Assembly: GCF_015710975.1 (NCBI RefSeq)
Contig: NZ_CP049783.1
Location: 248,001 to 312,000 of the forward strand
DNA: 64,000 bases
Direction of reading: 5' to 3'
Source of the DNA: Paenibacillus polymyxa
GTDB taxonomy: Bacteria > Bacillota > Bacilli > Paenibacillales > Paenibacillaceae
Shown: positions 24,416-32,699 of the stretch, piece after piece
Numbering within the stretch: the stretch's first letter is position 1
Layout of the letters: each line of letters opens with the position of its first letter
Made by a program: the position numbers and the translations under genes
Notes under the pieces: model-generated
What the model was told of the DNA's origin: nothing
What the model saw: the letters and a program-made list of their open reading frames with translations, nothing else
Database searches by the model: none

Positions 24416-25813
24416 TTAAGAGTGTGCCGCTGCATCCAGATCCGTGCCATGGTTGTTGAACACGTCTTGATCGTTCTCCTTGAGTACTTTGCCAGAGATA
24501 AGACCTGCGGTAATAGAATCATTAACATTCAACGCGGTACGGCCCATATCAATTAACGGTTCAACCGAAATGAGCAATCCTGCCAAGGCCACGGGAAGGT
24601 TCAGGGTAGAAAGCACGATCAGGGAAGCGAAAGTGGCACCCCCGCCTACACCTGCCACACCGAACGAGCTCACCGTAACAACCAGAATAAGTGTGAGGAT
24701 AAAATCCCAGCTTGTAGGATCTATGCCCACCGTTGGAGCAATCATGACCGCCAGCATGGCAGGATAAATACCCGCACAGCCGTTTTGCCCAATGGTTGCA
24801 CCCAGGGTCGCGGACAGATTTGCGATGCCGTCGGACACACCAAGCTTTTTCGTTTGTGTTTCAACATTTAATGGAATGGTCGCTGCACTGGAACGAGACG
24901 TAAAAGCAAAAACCAGCGTAGGCAATACCTTTTTCACATATGTCACTGGATTATAACCGAACAAGGCCAGCAAAATAAGATGAATAACGAACATGACCAA
25001 TAAAGCCACATAAGAAGCAAGTACAAACTTGATCAGCTTCAAGATTTCATCCGGATTTGTCGTAGCTACAACTTTCGTGATCAGTGCTAAAATACCGTAA
25101 GGCGTCAATCTTAGCACCAGCGTTACAATCCGCATCACTACAGCGTACACTGCGTCGATCACTTTGCGGAAGGTTTGCGCCTGCTCCGGTTTTTTACGAT
25201 CCAATCCGAGTACTGCCACCCCGATAAAGGCTGAGAAGATAACCACTGCCAACGTCGATGTACGGCGTGCCCCTGTCATATCTTCAAAAGGATTCGAAGG
25301 AATAAATTCCAGCACCTGCTGTGGAATAGTCATATCCTGAACTGTTCCCAGGCGTTCTTCCATCTTCAGTCCCTGCGCTTGCTCCTTTTCACCACTTTGA
25401 ATCTCAATTGCTTTTAGATCAAAAGACAGGCTGGTTACAATACTTACTGAAGCTGCAATCGCCGTTGTAATCAGTAGCACTGCAATAATGGACACGCTTA
25501 TTTTGCCTAGGTTCTGTCTTCCCTTCAAATTCATAATAGCCGAAATAATCGACACCATGATAAGCGGAATAACGACCATTTGCAGCAAACGGACATAACC
25601 ATTACCTGCAAGGTTGAACCAATCGACCGATTTGGTAATGACCTCTGAGCCAGCCCCATAAGCGTACTGAAGAATAGCCCCGTAGATCAGTCCGAAGCCG
25701 AGCCCGGTAAAAACTCTTTTTGTAAAAGAGATGCGCTTTTTCTGCATCCAGACCAACACGCCGAGCAGTGCAAGCAGCACGATAACATTTAAAATAATAA
25801 AGAAGGTATCCAT
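24416..25813 (-). CDS. tcyP: L-cystine sodium symporter TcyP
   Basis: A dicarboxylate/amino acid:cation symporter of the DAACS family that resembles B. subtilis TcyP, a cystine importer. It has about eight membrane helices plus two re-entrant loops: the Ser-rich TSRSSAATIPLN hairpin and the later NGCAGIYPAML segment, then GVAGVGGGATFAS. A soluble insertion at residues about 135-175 (EIQSGEKEQAQGLKMEERLG) is typical of TcyP. The length of 465 residues matches. The gene is monocistronic with a perfect terminator. No S-box or CysR-type site was recognised upstream. Confidence 0.92.
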   Translation of the reverse strand: MDTFFIILNVIVLLALLGVLVWMQKKRISFTKRVFTGLGFGLIYGAILQYAYGAGSEVITKSVDWFNLAGNGYVRLLQMVVIPLIMVSIISAIMNLKGRQNLGKISVSIIAVLLITTAIAASVSIVTSLSFDLKAIEIQSGEKEQAQGLKMEERLGTVQDMTIPQQVLEFIPSNPFEDMTGARRTSTLAVVIFSAFIGVAVLGLDRKKPEQAQTFRKVIDAVYAVVMRIVTLVLRLTPYGILALITKVVATTNPDEILKLIKFVLASYVALLVMFVIHLILLALFGYNPVTYVKKVLPTLVFAFTSRSSAATIPLNVETQTKKLGVSDGIANLSATLGATIGQNGCAGIYPAMLAVMIAPTVGIDPTSWDFILTLILVVTVSSFGVAGVGGGATFASLIVLSTLNLPVALAGLLISVEPLIDMGRTALNVNDSITAGLISGKVLKENDQDVFNNHGTDLDAAAHS

Positions 25814-25961
25814 ATATCTTTTCCTCCAAACTTATACGTAAGATGTTTTCTAAAGTGACCCTTCAATCCGAAGATTACTATATCACAAAGCCAACTATTT
25901 TTGTAGGTTTTATTGAAATAAAAATAATAAAACTGCTTCAGCCTTAGATTTTATGAAAACG

Positions 25962-26002
25962 ACAAACAGCAAGCCTTCGTAAGATGAAGGCTTGCTGTTT
26001 GT
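25962..26002 (-). terminator. Terminator of bglP
   Basis: A 17-bp stem ACAAACAGCAAGCCTTC / GAAGGCTTGCTGTTTGT around GTAAGAT. It ends the licT-bglP transcript. Confidence 0.85.
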
Positions 26003-26054
26003 TATCCTGAACACAACAATTCGTTTTCAATTTATACGTAGATTTTTTTAGCTG

Positions 26055-27956
26055 TTAGACGATCACTGTATATAACAGTTCTTGTTCCTTAACGACTTTA
26101 TGCTGATTCCCTGCGGGCTCCAATTCGCTAAACTGATCTACATTTGTAACAATAACAGGCGTTATCGTTTCGTATCCAGCCTTGCGGATTTCCACCAGAT
26201 CAAACTCCAGTATAAGATCGCCTACCTTTACGCGATCTCCTGCTTTAAGATGAGGTGTAAAATGAAGTCCTTTTAGTTTAACAGTGTCCATCCCTACGTG
26301 AATGAGCATTTCAAGTCCTGAATCACTCACCAAACCTACAGCGTGCCCACTTTTGGAAATGGAGAACACTGTGCCCTCAACTGGGGAAACAACCCGACCT
26401 TCGGAGGGTTCAATAGCCCATCCTCTACCCATAATTTCTTGAGAAAATGCAGGATCATTGACTTCACTGAGCGGTTTAACTTCACCCACAATTGGGCTGA
26501 ATACCGGGATTTTCTCACCTTTTGGCAGTGAGCTCATCGCAGATTGTGCTACTTCCTCAGTAGAGATCTCGCCAGCAGCATCTGCTGCTTGTGTCGCTTC
26601 TTCGTTCTTTTCATCTGTAAAACCGATCACATAGGTAACAATCGTAGCAACCACAAATGCAATAATGAGACCAAGAATTGCATACAAGAAAGTCGGTCCA
26701 ATAAACATAGCCAGACCAGGCAAACCAACGAGTCCCCCAACGACGTACGCTTTTGTGCCAAACAAACTCATAAAGCCCCCGCCGACAGCTCCGCCAATCA
26801 ACGCTGCCGTAAACGGTTTTTTAAACCGCATATTAACACCATACATTGCAGGCTCGGTTACACCCATAATAGCTGTCAAGCTCGTGGAGAAGGCCACTGT
26901 TTTGACTTTGGCATTTTTGGATTTCAAGAATACGCCGAGTGTAGCACCAGCCTGAGCCAAGTTAGCTGCTCCCATAATTGGAATCATGTAGTCATAACCC
27001 AGCGTTGCAATCGATCCGATCATAATCGGAACCAACGCGTAGTGCATACCCGTCATAATGATCAGGGAGAAGGTACCGCCGAGCAGTAGACCTGCAAGTG
27101 CACTTGTATTTTCAAACAACCAAGAGATACCACCAGACAGGCCGTTACCAATAATAGAGCCGAGCGGCCCTACAGCAACCAAAGTCAAAGGTACAATAAT
27201 CAATAAAGTCAGTGTTGGGACAACAAGCAACTTCAGTGATGCATGAGTATACTTATCAATGAATTTTTCAACATAGGACGCCAGCCAGATCGCGATAACA
27301 ATTGGAATAACGGTCGAGGAATACGTGGCCGCTGTCACCGGAAGGCCAATAAAGCTAACCTTCACATTCGAAGCCAGTAATGCTGTAATGTCTGGATGTA
27401 AAATAGAAGCACCAATCGCCGCACCAATAAACATATTACTGCCGAGTTTTCTAGCAGCACTGACAGCCAGAATAATAGGCAGGAAGTAGAACGCACCATC
27501 ACCTATTGCCGCTAAAATCGTATAGGTTTGACTCTTGTCAGACATCCAGTGCATAGCTACCAATAGGGCAATGATCCCTTTGATCATACCTGCACCGGTG
27601 ATCGCTGGCAAAATAGGTGTAAACATACCCGCAATAAAGTCGAACAGTTGGCTGATCGGGTTTTGTTTTTTCTTGGATGCAGTGCTTGCGCCTGTTTCAC
27701 TTTGCGGTGCCTTGGACATGTTGCTCACCAACGATTTATATACATTAGCTACATCATTACCGATAATCACCTGAAACTGGCCGCCACTCTCCATGACTCC
27801 CATGACACCATCCGTTTTTTGCAACTGCTCTTTTTGAGCTTTCTTATCATCATGAAGATTGAAACGCAAGCGCGTCATACAGTGAATGACCTGCTCTACA
27901 TTTTCTTCTCCACCGACCAATGTAAGTATCTCTTTGGATAATTGATTTCGATCCAT
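26055..27956 (-). CDS. bglP: PTS beta-glucoside transporter subunit IIBCA
   Basis: Takes up and phosphorylates aryl-beta-glucosides. Domain order is IIB-IIC-IIA: phosphorylated Cys C26 in VIHCMTRLRF, ten or so membrane helices from about residue 100 to 450 (LFDFIAGMFTPILPAITGAG start), and the IIA domain with H553 in MLIHVGMDTVKLKG. Its 633 residues match BglP. The gene lies 170 bases after licT, and a RAT-terminator switch (28010-28100) sits between them, so expression should need active LicT. A IIC-only paralogue lies upstream of licT. No 6-phospho-beta-glucosidase gene is next to it. Confidence 0.95.
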   Translation of the reverse strand: MDRNQLSKEILTLVGGEENVEQVIHCMTRLRFNLHDDKKAQKEQLQKTDGVMGVMESGGQFQVIIGNDVANVYKSLVSNMSKAPQSETGASTASKKKQNPISQLFDFIAGMFTPILPAITGAGMIKGIIALLVAMHWMSDKSQTYTILAAIGDGAFYFLPIILAVSAARKLGSNMFIGAAIGASILHPDITALLASNVKVSFIGLPVTAATYSSTVIPIVIAIWLASYVEKFIDKYTHASLKLLVVPTLTLLIIVPLTLVAVGPLGSIIGNGLSGGISWLFENTSALAGLLLGGTFSLIIMTGMHYALVPIMIGSIATLGYDYMIPIMGAANLAQAGATLGVFLKSKNAKVKTVAFSTSLTAIMGVTEPAMYGVNMRFKKPFTAALIGGAVGGGFMSLFGTKAYVVGGLVGLPGLAMFIGPTFLYAILGLIIAFVVATIVTYVIGFTDEKNEEATQAADAAGEISTEEVAQSAMSSLPKGEKIPVFSPIVGEVKPLSEVNDPAFSQEIMGRGWAIEPSEGRVVSPVEGTVFSISKSGHAVGLVSDSGLEMLIHVGMDTVKLKGLHFTPHLKAGDRVKVGDLILEFDLVEIRKAGYETITPVIVTNVDQFSELEPAGNQHKVVKEQELLYTVIV

Positions 27957-28009
27957 GGGGTGTTCCTCTTTTCTTTTTAAGGTATAAAGTGTGAAAATTA
28001 GGAATAAAA

Positions 28010-28074
28010 AAAAACCTGAATACAGAAAGCAGACAGCTTTATAAAAGCCAATCTTCTTTCAGCATTCAGGTTTT
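28010..28074 (-). terminator. Attenuator terminator upstream of bglP
   Basis: AAAACCTGAAT and its partner ATTCAGGTTTT with inner GAAAG/CTTTC pairing form a long stem followed by a T-run on the minus strand. Its 5' arm overlaps the RAT at 28069-28100, so the two structures exclude each other. Confidence 0.9.
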
Positions 28075-28100
28075 GCCTTCTGGTTTAGAAGTAGCAATCC
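28069..28100 (-). promoter_or_regulatory. Ribonucleic antiterminator (RAT) for LicT, upstream of bglP
   Basis: On the minus strand the sequence begins GGATTGCTACTTC and ends GAAGGCAAAACC. This fits the LicT/SacY RAT consensus (GGATTGTTACTG...GGCAAAACC). Binding of LicT would stop the overlapping terminator from forming. Confidence 0.9.
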
Positions 28101-28123
28101 TAAATCCCTGATCATCTATAAAA

Positions 28124-28957
28124 TCATTGATTTTTAATGATGCGTTCGATATGAATGGTGAGATACAGCATCTCATCCTGGGACAAGCTTCGACCATAGA
28201 TCTTAGTCGTATAATCTCTTATTTTTTCCGCACAAGCATAAGCGTCCTTATATTGTACCTTAACCATATCATGAAGGGAATTATCTGTATTTTGTACAGG
28301 AGTTCCATTCATAACCCGTTGGGCAAAAAATTTGAGATGTGTAATAAAGCGGTAATAGCTTAATGACTCTTCATCCAGCTCCATTACAAAAAAGCGACTT
28401 ACAATGTTTATGATATCCTTGACGATATTAGTCAGGGTTATCGTTTCACGCATTTCACTGTTAAGCTGTGCATTCACCAAATGTAAGGCAATAAACGCCC
28501 CTTCATCATCTGGAAGTGTAACCCCCAGCTTGTCCTGAATCATGTGTAATGCTTTGGTTCCAATCGCGAATTCTTTGCGGTACATTCGTTTGATTTCCCA
28601 GTAAAGTGCATTCTTGATGTCCATACCCAAACGATAACGCTCTATGGCAAAATGGATATGATCTGTCAGCGAAATATAGATGCTGTCATGCAACTCTACA
28701 CCAAGTATCGTTTTGGCATATTGGATGATTTCATCAGAAATTTCAACATACTCAATAGGGATATCAGACATCAGGGTCATCAATTTACGGGAAACCTCGG
28801 TACTTTCAAGCTTGAAAATTTTCTCGATTTTCTCCTCTTCAATCTCATCGCCTGTGTTCTTTTTAAAAGCAATTCCTCTTCCCATAATGACTAATTCTTT
28901 CTGCTGTTCATCAATGACCGTTACGACGTTATTATTCAGCACCTTTGCTATCTTCAT
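28124..28957 (-). CDS. licT: BglG-family transcription antiterminator LicT
   Basis: RNA-binding antiterminator. The CAT RNA-binding domain (residues 1-55, starting MKIAKVLNNNVVTVIDEQQKE with GRGIAF) is followed by two PRD domains whose phosphorylatable His residues are seen in DHIHFAIER and FIALHLVNAQ (PRD1), and in ITHLKFFAQR and LTIHIERI (PRD2). The PTS controls it through these His residues. Its targets are evident: RAT elements at 28069-28100 before bglP and at 29029-29058 in its own leader, implying autoregulation. A cre site and promoter lie upstream. Confidence 0.95.
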   Translation of the reverse strand: MKIAKVLNNNVVTVIDEQQKELVIMGRGIAFKKNTGDEIEEEKIEKIFKLESTEVSRKLMTLMSDIPIEYVEISDEIIQYAKTILGVELHDSIYISLTDHIHFAIERYRLGMDIKNALYWEIKRMYRKEFAIGTKALHMIQDKLGVTLPDDEGAFIALHLVNAQLNSEMRETITLTNIVKDIINIVSRFFVMELDEESLSYYRFITHLKFFAQRVMNGTPVQNTDNSLHDMVKVQYKDAYACAEKIRDYTTKIYGRSLSQDEMLYLTIHIERIIKNQ

Positions 28958-28984
28958 TCCATCACCTTAAGCCGCTTGGAGTAG

Positions 28985-29037
28985 TAAAAAAAAGGCAACA
29001 CCAAAACTGACACAAAGTGCCTGTTTATGGTTTTGCC
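28985..29037 (-). terminator. Attenuator terminator in the licT leader
   Basis: GGCAAAACC and GGTGTTGCC form the outer stem, followed by a run of eight or more T on the minus strand. The 5' arm overlaps the RAT at 29029-29058. Confidence 0.85.
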
Positions 29038-29058
29038 CGATATGCTCAGTAACAATCC
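29029..29058 (-). promoter_or_regulatory. RAT element in the licT leader
   Basis: Minus strand: begins GGATTGTTACTGAG and ends CGGGCAAAACC, a near-exact LicT RAT. It overlaps the terminator at 28985-29037 and lies about 25 bases after the predicted transcription start. Confidence 0.93.
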
Positions 29059-29088
29059 ATGATTGTGCAGTTTTGAATAACTGTCATC

Positions 29089-29117
29089 ATAGTATCATAT
29101 AAACACTGAGCTGACAA
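29089..29117 (-). promoter_or_regulatory. Sigma-A promoter of licT-bglP
   Basis: Minus strand TTGTCA (29112-29117), 17 bases, TACTAT (29089-29094). The start of transcription is predicted near 29082, just before the RAT. Confidence 0.75.
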
Positions 29118-29124
29118 GATTTTT

Positions 29125-29138
29125 TGTAAACACTTTCA
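29125..29138 (-). promoter_or_regulatory. cre site (CcpA) upstream of the licT promoter
   Basis: Minus strand TGAAAGTGTTTACA matches the cre consensus TGWAANCGNTNWCA except for CG to TG at the centre. It sits 7 bases upstream of the -35 box, so carbon catabolite repression is likely. Confidence 0.65.
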
Positions 29139-29192
29139 TGATGTAATTAAGTGCTGTCGCTGCACCTTAACTGTTAGAGCTCTTTTCCACAT

Positions 29193-30398
29193 TCAAATCC
29201 GAAGAAGCACTGATGCGGGATCGGATGCAATTTTGGATCGCTCCTCTTTTTCGTCCACAAAGCCCATAAAATACGTAATTACGCCAGCCGTAACGAACGA
29301 AATCAGCATGCTCAAAATGGCGTAAACAAATGTAGCGTCGGAAAACAGTGGTAAGCTAAGCAAGCCAGATAAGGCTGTAAAAGCAGTCAATTTCACTTCA
29401 AACAGACACATACACGCCCCGCCAACAGCCCCGCCGACCAGTCCCGCGATAAGCGGTTTTTTGAAGCGCACATTAACGCCGTATAATGCCGGTTCAATGA
29501 TTCCAAACATAGCCAATATGCCTGTGGAAGCAGCTAGTGTTTTGACTTTGGCATTTTTGGATTTAACACATACACCAAAGGCCGCGCCTGCCTGAGCCAT
29601 AACTGCTGCCCCAACAACAGGAGTAATAGAATCATAGCCATTCGTAGCTATGGATTCTATTATGTTCATCGACATCATATATTGCATGCCCGTAGAATTG
29701 AGCACAGGTATCGTCCCGCCAAACAGCAGACCCGCAAATACTTCCGCATCGTCAAACAGTGAAGCAAGACCATCTGACAAGTTATGAGCCAGGGTCGTCC
29801 ACAGCGGACCAAAAACAAACAGTAATAAAGGCACAATAATGATAAGCGTCAATGTCGGAACGACCAATAGTTGAATAGAATAGCGGTCGAACCTACTCAA
29901 TCCCTTTTCAATCTTTGATGCAAGCCAGACAACAATAAGGATCAGTATAAAAGAAGCAACATACTGCGGCTCCACCACGGGTAAATCGTCTGAGTTCATT
30001 TTTAGGCTGGATTGCAGCAGTTCTATAATGCCAGGATGAAATGAGCAGGCCGCAATTGCCGCCGCATTAAATAAATTGCTACCAAGCTTTCTTGCCGCAT
30101 TTACCGCTATCATAACGGGCAAAAAATAATATACGACCCCACCAATGTACCCTAAAACAGTGGAAACTTGAGTATCAGAAAAAAAATCTAAGAACAATAA
30201 AACAGGCGCAATCACCTGAATGATTCCTCCACCAATTAGCAATGGCAAGCACGGAGTGAATACACCTGAGATAAAATCAAACAGGCGGCTGAACGGATTG
30301 CCTCCTCTATTCGCTTTATCTTTGTTTCTAGTCGGTTCCTGTTTATCTTCTCCTTCTACCTCCGAGTTTATTTCCTTAGAAAGTAATTCACGATCCAT
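29193..30398 (-). CDS. Beta-glucoside PTS IIC-only protein (IIB and IIA absent)
   Basis: A paralogue of BglP restricted to the IIC membrane domain. It starts MDRELLSKEI, like BglP's MDRNQLSKEI, but the rest of the IIB domain with its phosphorylated Cys is missing and the reading frame jumps within about 40 residues to the RLFDFISGVFTPCLP start of IIC. It ends YFMGFVDEKEERSK, where BglP goes on to the linker and IIA. Several stretches are near identical to BglP (KSKNAKVKT, GVNVRFKKP). It would depend on IIB and IIA from another protein, or act as a sensor. ATG 30398 is chosen by homology; the Shine-Dalgarno sequence is AAAGG-like. Confidence 0.85.
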   Translation of the reverse strand: MDRELLSKEINSEVEGEDKQEPTRNKDKANRGGNPFSRLFDFISGVFTPCLPLLIGGGIIQVIAPVLLFLDFFSDTQVSTVLGYIGGVVYYFLPVMIAVNAARKLGSNLFNAAAIAACSFHPGIIELLQSSLKMNSDDLPVVEPQYVASFILILIVVWLASKIEKGLSRFDRYSIQLLVVPTLTLIIIVPLLLFVFGPLWTTLAHNLSDGLASLFDDAEVFAGLLFGGTIPVLNSTGMQYMMSMNIIESIATNGYDSITPVVGAAVMAQAGAAFGVCVKSKNAKVKTLAASTGILAMFGIIEPALYGVNVRFKKPLIAGLVGGAVGGACMCLFEVKLTAFTALSGLLSLPLFSDATFVYAILSMLISFVTAGVITYFMGFVDEKEERSKIASDPASVLLRI

Positions 30399-30896
30399 AA
30401 CTGCCTTTACCCCTTTTATATGTATATTGAAGACCACATTCGAACGTACTAAAGCTAGCTTAGAAGAAGCTTGTAAAAAGTAGCATTCCTTATACTACTT
30501 ATATTCCTTCTTTTTTACAATAGTTATAAAAGCACAGGTAAAGCATTTTAATTTTTTACTCCTGATAATTTACATCAAACTTACATCTAAACACCTAAGA
30601 CCATAGTTATATATTTTTTGTTTGTTTTTGGGCAAATATGACTATTCAACCGTCTGTTAATTATGTAAAATAGGTCTAACCTACTTTTTAGTAAATCATG
30701 GATTACTTCCCTTTCTCATTCTTGTCCCTTGAATACAGCTGAAATATACATAGAATCCGAACATTTTCAGTCTTTTCTTCAAGCAAAGAAAGGAAACAAG
30801 TAGATCATGGCTGTCTAGTATCTCATTGGACAAGCGGCCTACATCAAGCAGGGCAATTCGTCTGTTTTATCACCATCATGTGAGAGGAGAATTTTC
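30399..30896. other. Intergenic region between IIC-only PTS gene and chemoreceptor
   Basis: About 500 AT-rich bases between divergent genes. It must carry the promoters of both. I noticed a small inverted repeat TAGGT-CTA-ACCTA near 30669-30681. No sigma-D (flagellar) promoter, RAT or cre site was found and no ORF is convincing. Confidence 0.4.
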
Positions 30897-32600
30897 ATGA
30901 AGCGTTTTAATCGTTCCCTTGGCGCAAAGCTACGAATTATGTTTTTGCTCATTCAGCTCTTTGCGTCTCTTCTGTTCAGCATCAGTTTTTATGCAGTTTC
31001 CATGAGTATCATTAATAGCAGTGTCATGCCTCAAGTAGACCAATTGCTAGAAACTGGGGCTAAAAATGTGTATCAGGATCTCAATATTTCCTTAGCTGTT
31101 CAAGCTGGGCAAGGAAGTGGGTCTGGTTCCAGCTCTGCTATGCAGATGGAAGCTTATCTTCAGGACAAGGTTGACACCCTCAAATTAGAATCCGCATATA
31201 TTGCGGTGCTGAAGGATGATGGTAAGGCCGAAGTTGTCGCACGAAACGTAAAATCAGCATATAAGGTCAAGGATACCCTCGTTCCTGTTGAGGATATTAA
31301 AAAAGCCAAACAAGGCGAGATGAATATCAGTGGCATTTACAGCGACTCGCACGGAGTACACAAAACCGCCTTCTTTGCCATATCAGGCAGTAATCTGATT
31401 CTTGGCGTGAACGAAGATGTTGGATTCGTACAGGAAAAATCCCAACAAATTCTATGGATTTGCATAGGTATTACACTGACAACACTTATACTGGGCGGAG
31501 TTATTTCTACCCTTGTCATACGTAAAGTTGTACAGCCCATTGCCGAATTGGTTCGTCATAGCGAAAAAATTGCCCAAGGTGATCTTTCACAAGACACGAA
31601 GGTTCATGGAGTTAATGAAATCGCTCAACTTGCCCGCAGCTTCCAATCTATGTCTCATAACTTGAAAGAAATGATTGGCCATGTGCTTACTACATCAGGT
31701 GCAGTTGTTAAAGGGTCGGACGAGCTGCTTCGTCGGACTGAGGCTATGAGTGTAAAAGTGCAGGACTCTACAGCTGCCGCTGAAGAAGTAGCCAAGGGCA
31801 GCAACAGCATCGCTTCTGCTGCTGCTGAAAATGCGCAGGCTATGGAGGAGATTGCTCAAGGTGTTCAGCATATCGCTTCCTCTGCCAATGATGTATCTGA
31901 TCAAATCAGTGAAGCGACGAAAGAAACGGTTAACGGTAATACGCTTGCTCAAAAAGCTGTAGCTCAAATGTCACAGGTAGGACATGCCGCTGATGAGTCG
32001 CTTCGATACATACATAGTATGAATGAACGCTCAGAAGCTATTGGTAGCATCGTTTCTGCAATTTTCGATATTACAAAGCAGATTCAAATGTTGTCCCTGA
32101 ATGCCTCCATTGAGGCTGCCCGTGCGGGCGAGCATGGACGGGGCTTCGCTGTAGTTGCCGGGGAAGTTCGCAAGCTCGCAGAGCAATCCAAAGAAGCAAC
32201 ACAGGAAATTTCGGACTACTTGGTTACCATTCAGGAAGTATCGCAGCAATCTGTGGACTCTGTGACCCAGGTTAGCCGTGAGATTCACTCGGGAACAGAA
32301 ATGGTTCAGCAGGCGAGTTTCGCTTTTAACCAGCTAAGTGAGCTCATGCAAAAGATCAACGCTACGATTCAAACCGTATCCGCAGCAACAGAGCAAGTAT
32401 CCGCCAGCTCGGAGGAAGTATCTGCTTCCGTGGAAGAAACAGCTCTCATTGCTGCCAATGCACAGCATATGATTCAGGAGATCGGTTTAAATGCCGACGA
32501 GCAACTGAATGAAATGGAAAGCCACAGTGAGGTTGTTCGTCAATTAAGCCAACAAGCAACTGAGCTGCAAAAGGCGGTCCAAAAATTTAAAATTAAGTAA
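30897..32600 (+). CDS. Methyl-accepting chemotaxis protein
   Basis: A chemoreceptor that passes ligand signals to CheA. In order: membrane helix at about residues 11-35, an extracellular sensor domain (about 36-180, single Cache-like, with DTLKLESAYIAVLKDDGKAEVVARN), a second membrane helix (IGITLTTLILGGVISTLVI), HAMP domain (RKVVQPIAELVRHSEKIAQGDLS) and a long signalling coiled coil whose hairpin tip is SIEAARAGEHGRGFAVVAGEVRKLAEQS. Length 567 is normal. GAGAGGAG lies upstream of the ATG. The ligand is unknown; the sensor resembles a stand-alone orphan receptor, since no che genes are nearby. Confidence 0.95.
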   Translation: MKRFNRSLGAKLRIMFLLIQLFASLLFSISFYAVSMSIINSSVMPQVDQLLETGAKNVYQDLNISLAVQAGQGSGSGSSSAMQMEAYLQDKVDTLKLESAYIAVLKDDGKAEVVARNVKSAYKVKDTLVPVEDIKKAKQGEMNISGIYSDSHGVHKTAFFAISGSNLILGVNEDVGFVQEKSQQILWICIGITLTTLILGGVISTLVIRKVVQPIAELVRHSEKIAQGDLSQDTKVHGVNEIAQLARSFQSMSHNLKEMIGHVLTTSGAVVKGSDELLRRTEAMSVKVQDSTAAAEEVAKGSNSIASAAAENAQAMEEIAQGVQHIASSANDVSDQISEATKETVNGNTLAQKAVAQMSQVGHAADESLRYIHSMNERSEAIGSIVSAIFDITKQIQMLSLNASIEAARAGEHGRGFAVVAGEVRKLAEQSKEATQEISDYLVTIQEVSQQSVDSVTQVSREIHSGTEMVQQASFAFNQLSELMQKINATIQTVSAATEQVSASSEEVSASVEETALIAANAQHMIQEIGLNADEQLNEMESHSEVVRQLSQQATELQKAVQKFKIK

Positions 32601-32616
32601 GCTGAGCTGCTAAAAA

Positions 32617-32655
32617 AGGTATCTCTCAGTCACAAAAATGACTGTAGAGATACCT
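32617..32655. terminator. Bidirectional terminator
   Basis: AGGTATCTCTCAGTCA and TGACTGTAGAGATACCT form a long stem around CAAAAA, followed by TTTATTTTTT. Ends the chemoreceptor gene and, from the other side, the cobalamin operon. Confidence 0.9.
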
Positions 32656-32699
32656 CTTTATTTTTTAAAAGCGATTTAAAGGATCTTCCATGAAGAAGT

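Noticed and set aside
26544..27089. Plus-strand ORF opposite bglP
   Set aside because: Lies inside a well-supported PTS gene and has the composition of a shadow frame.
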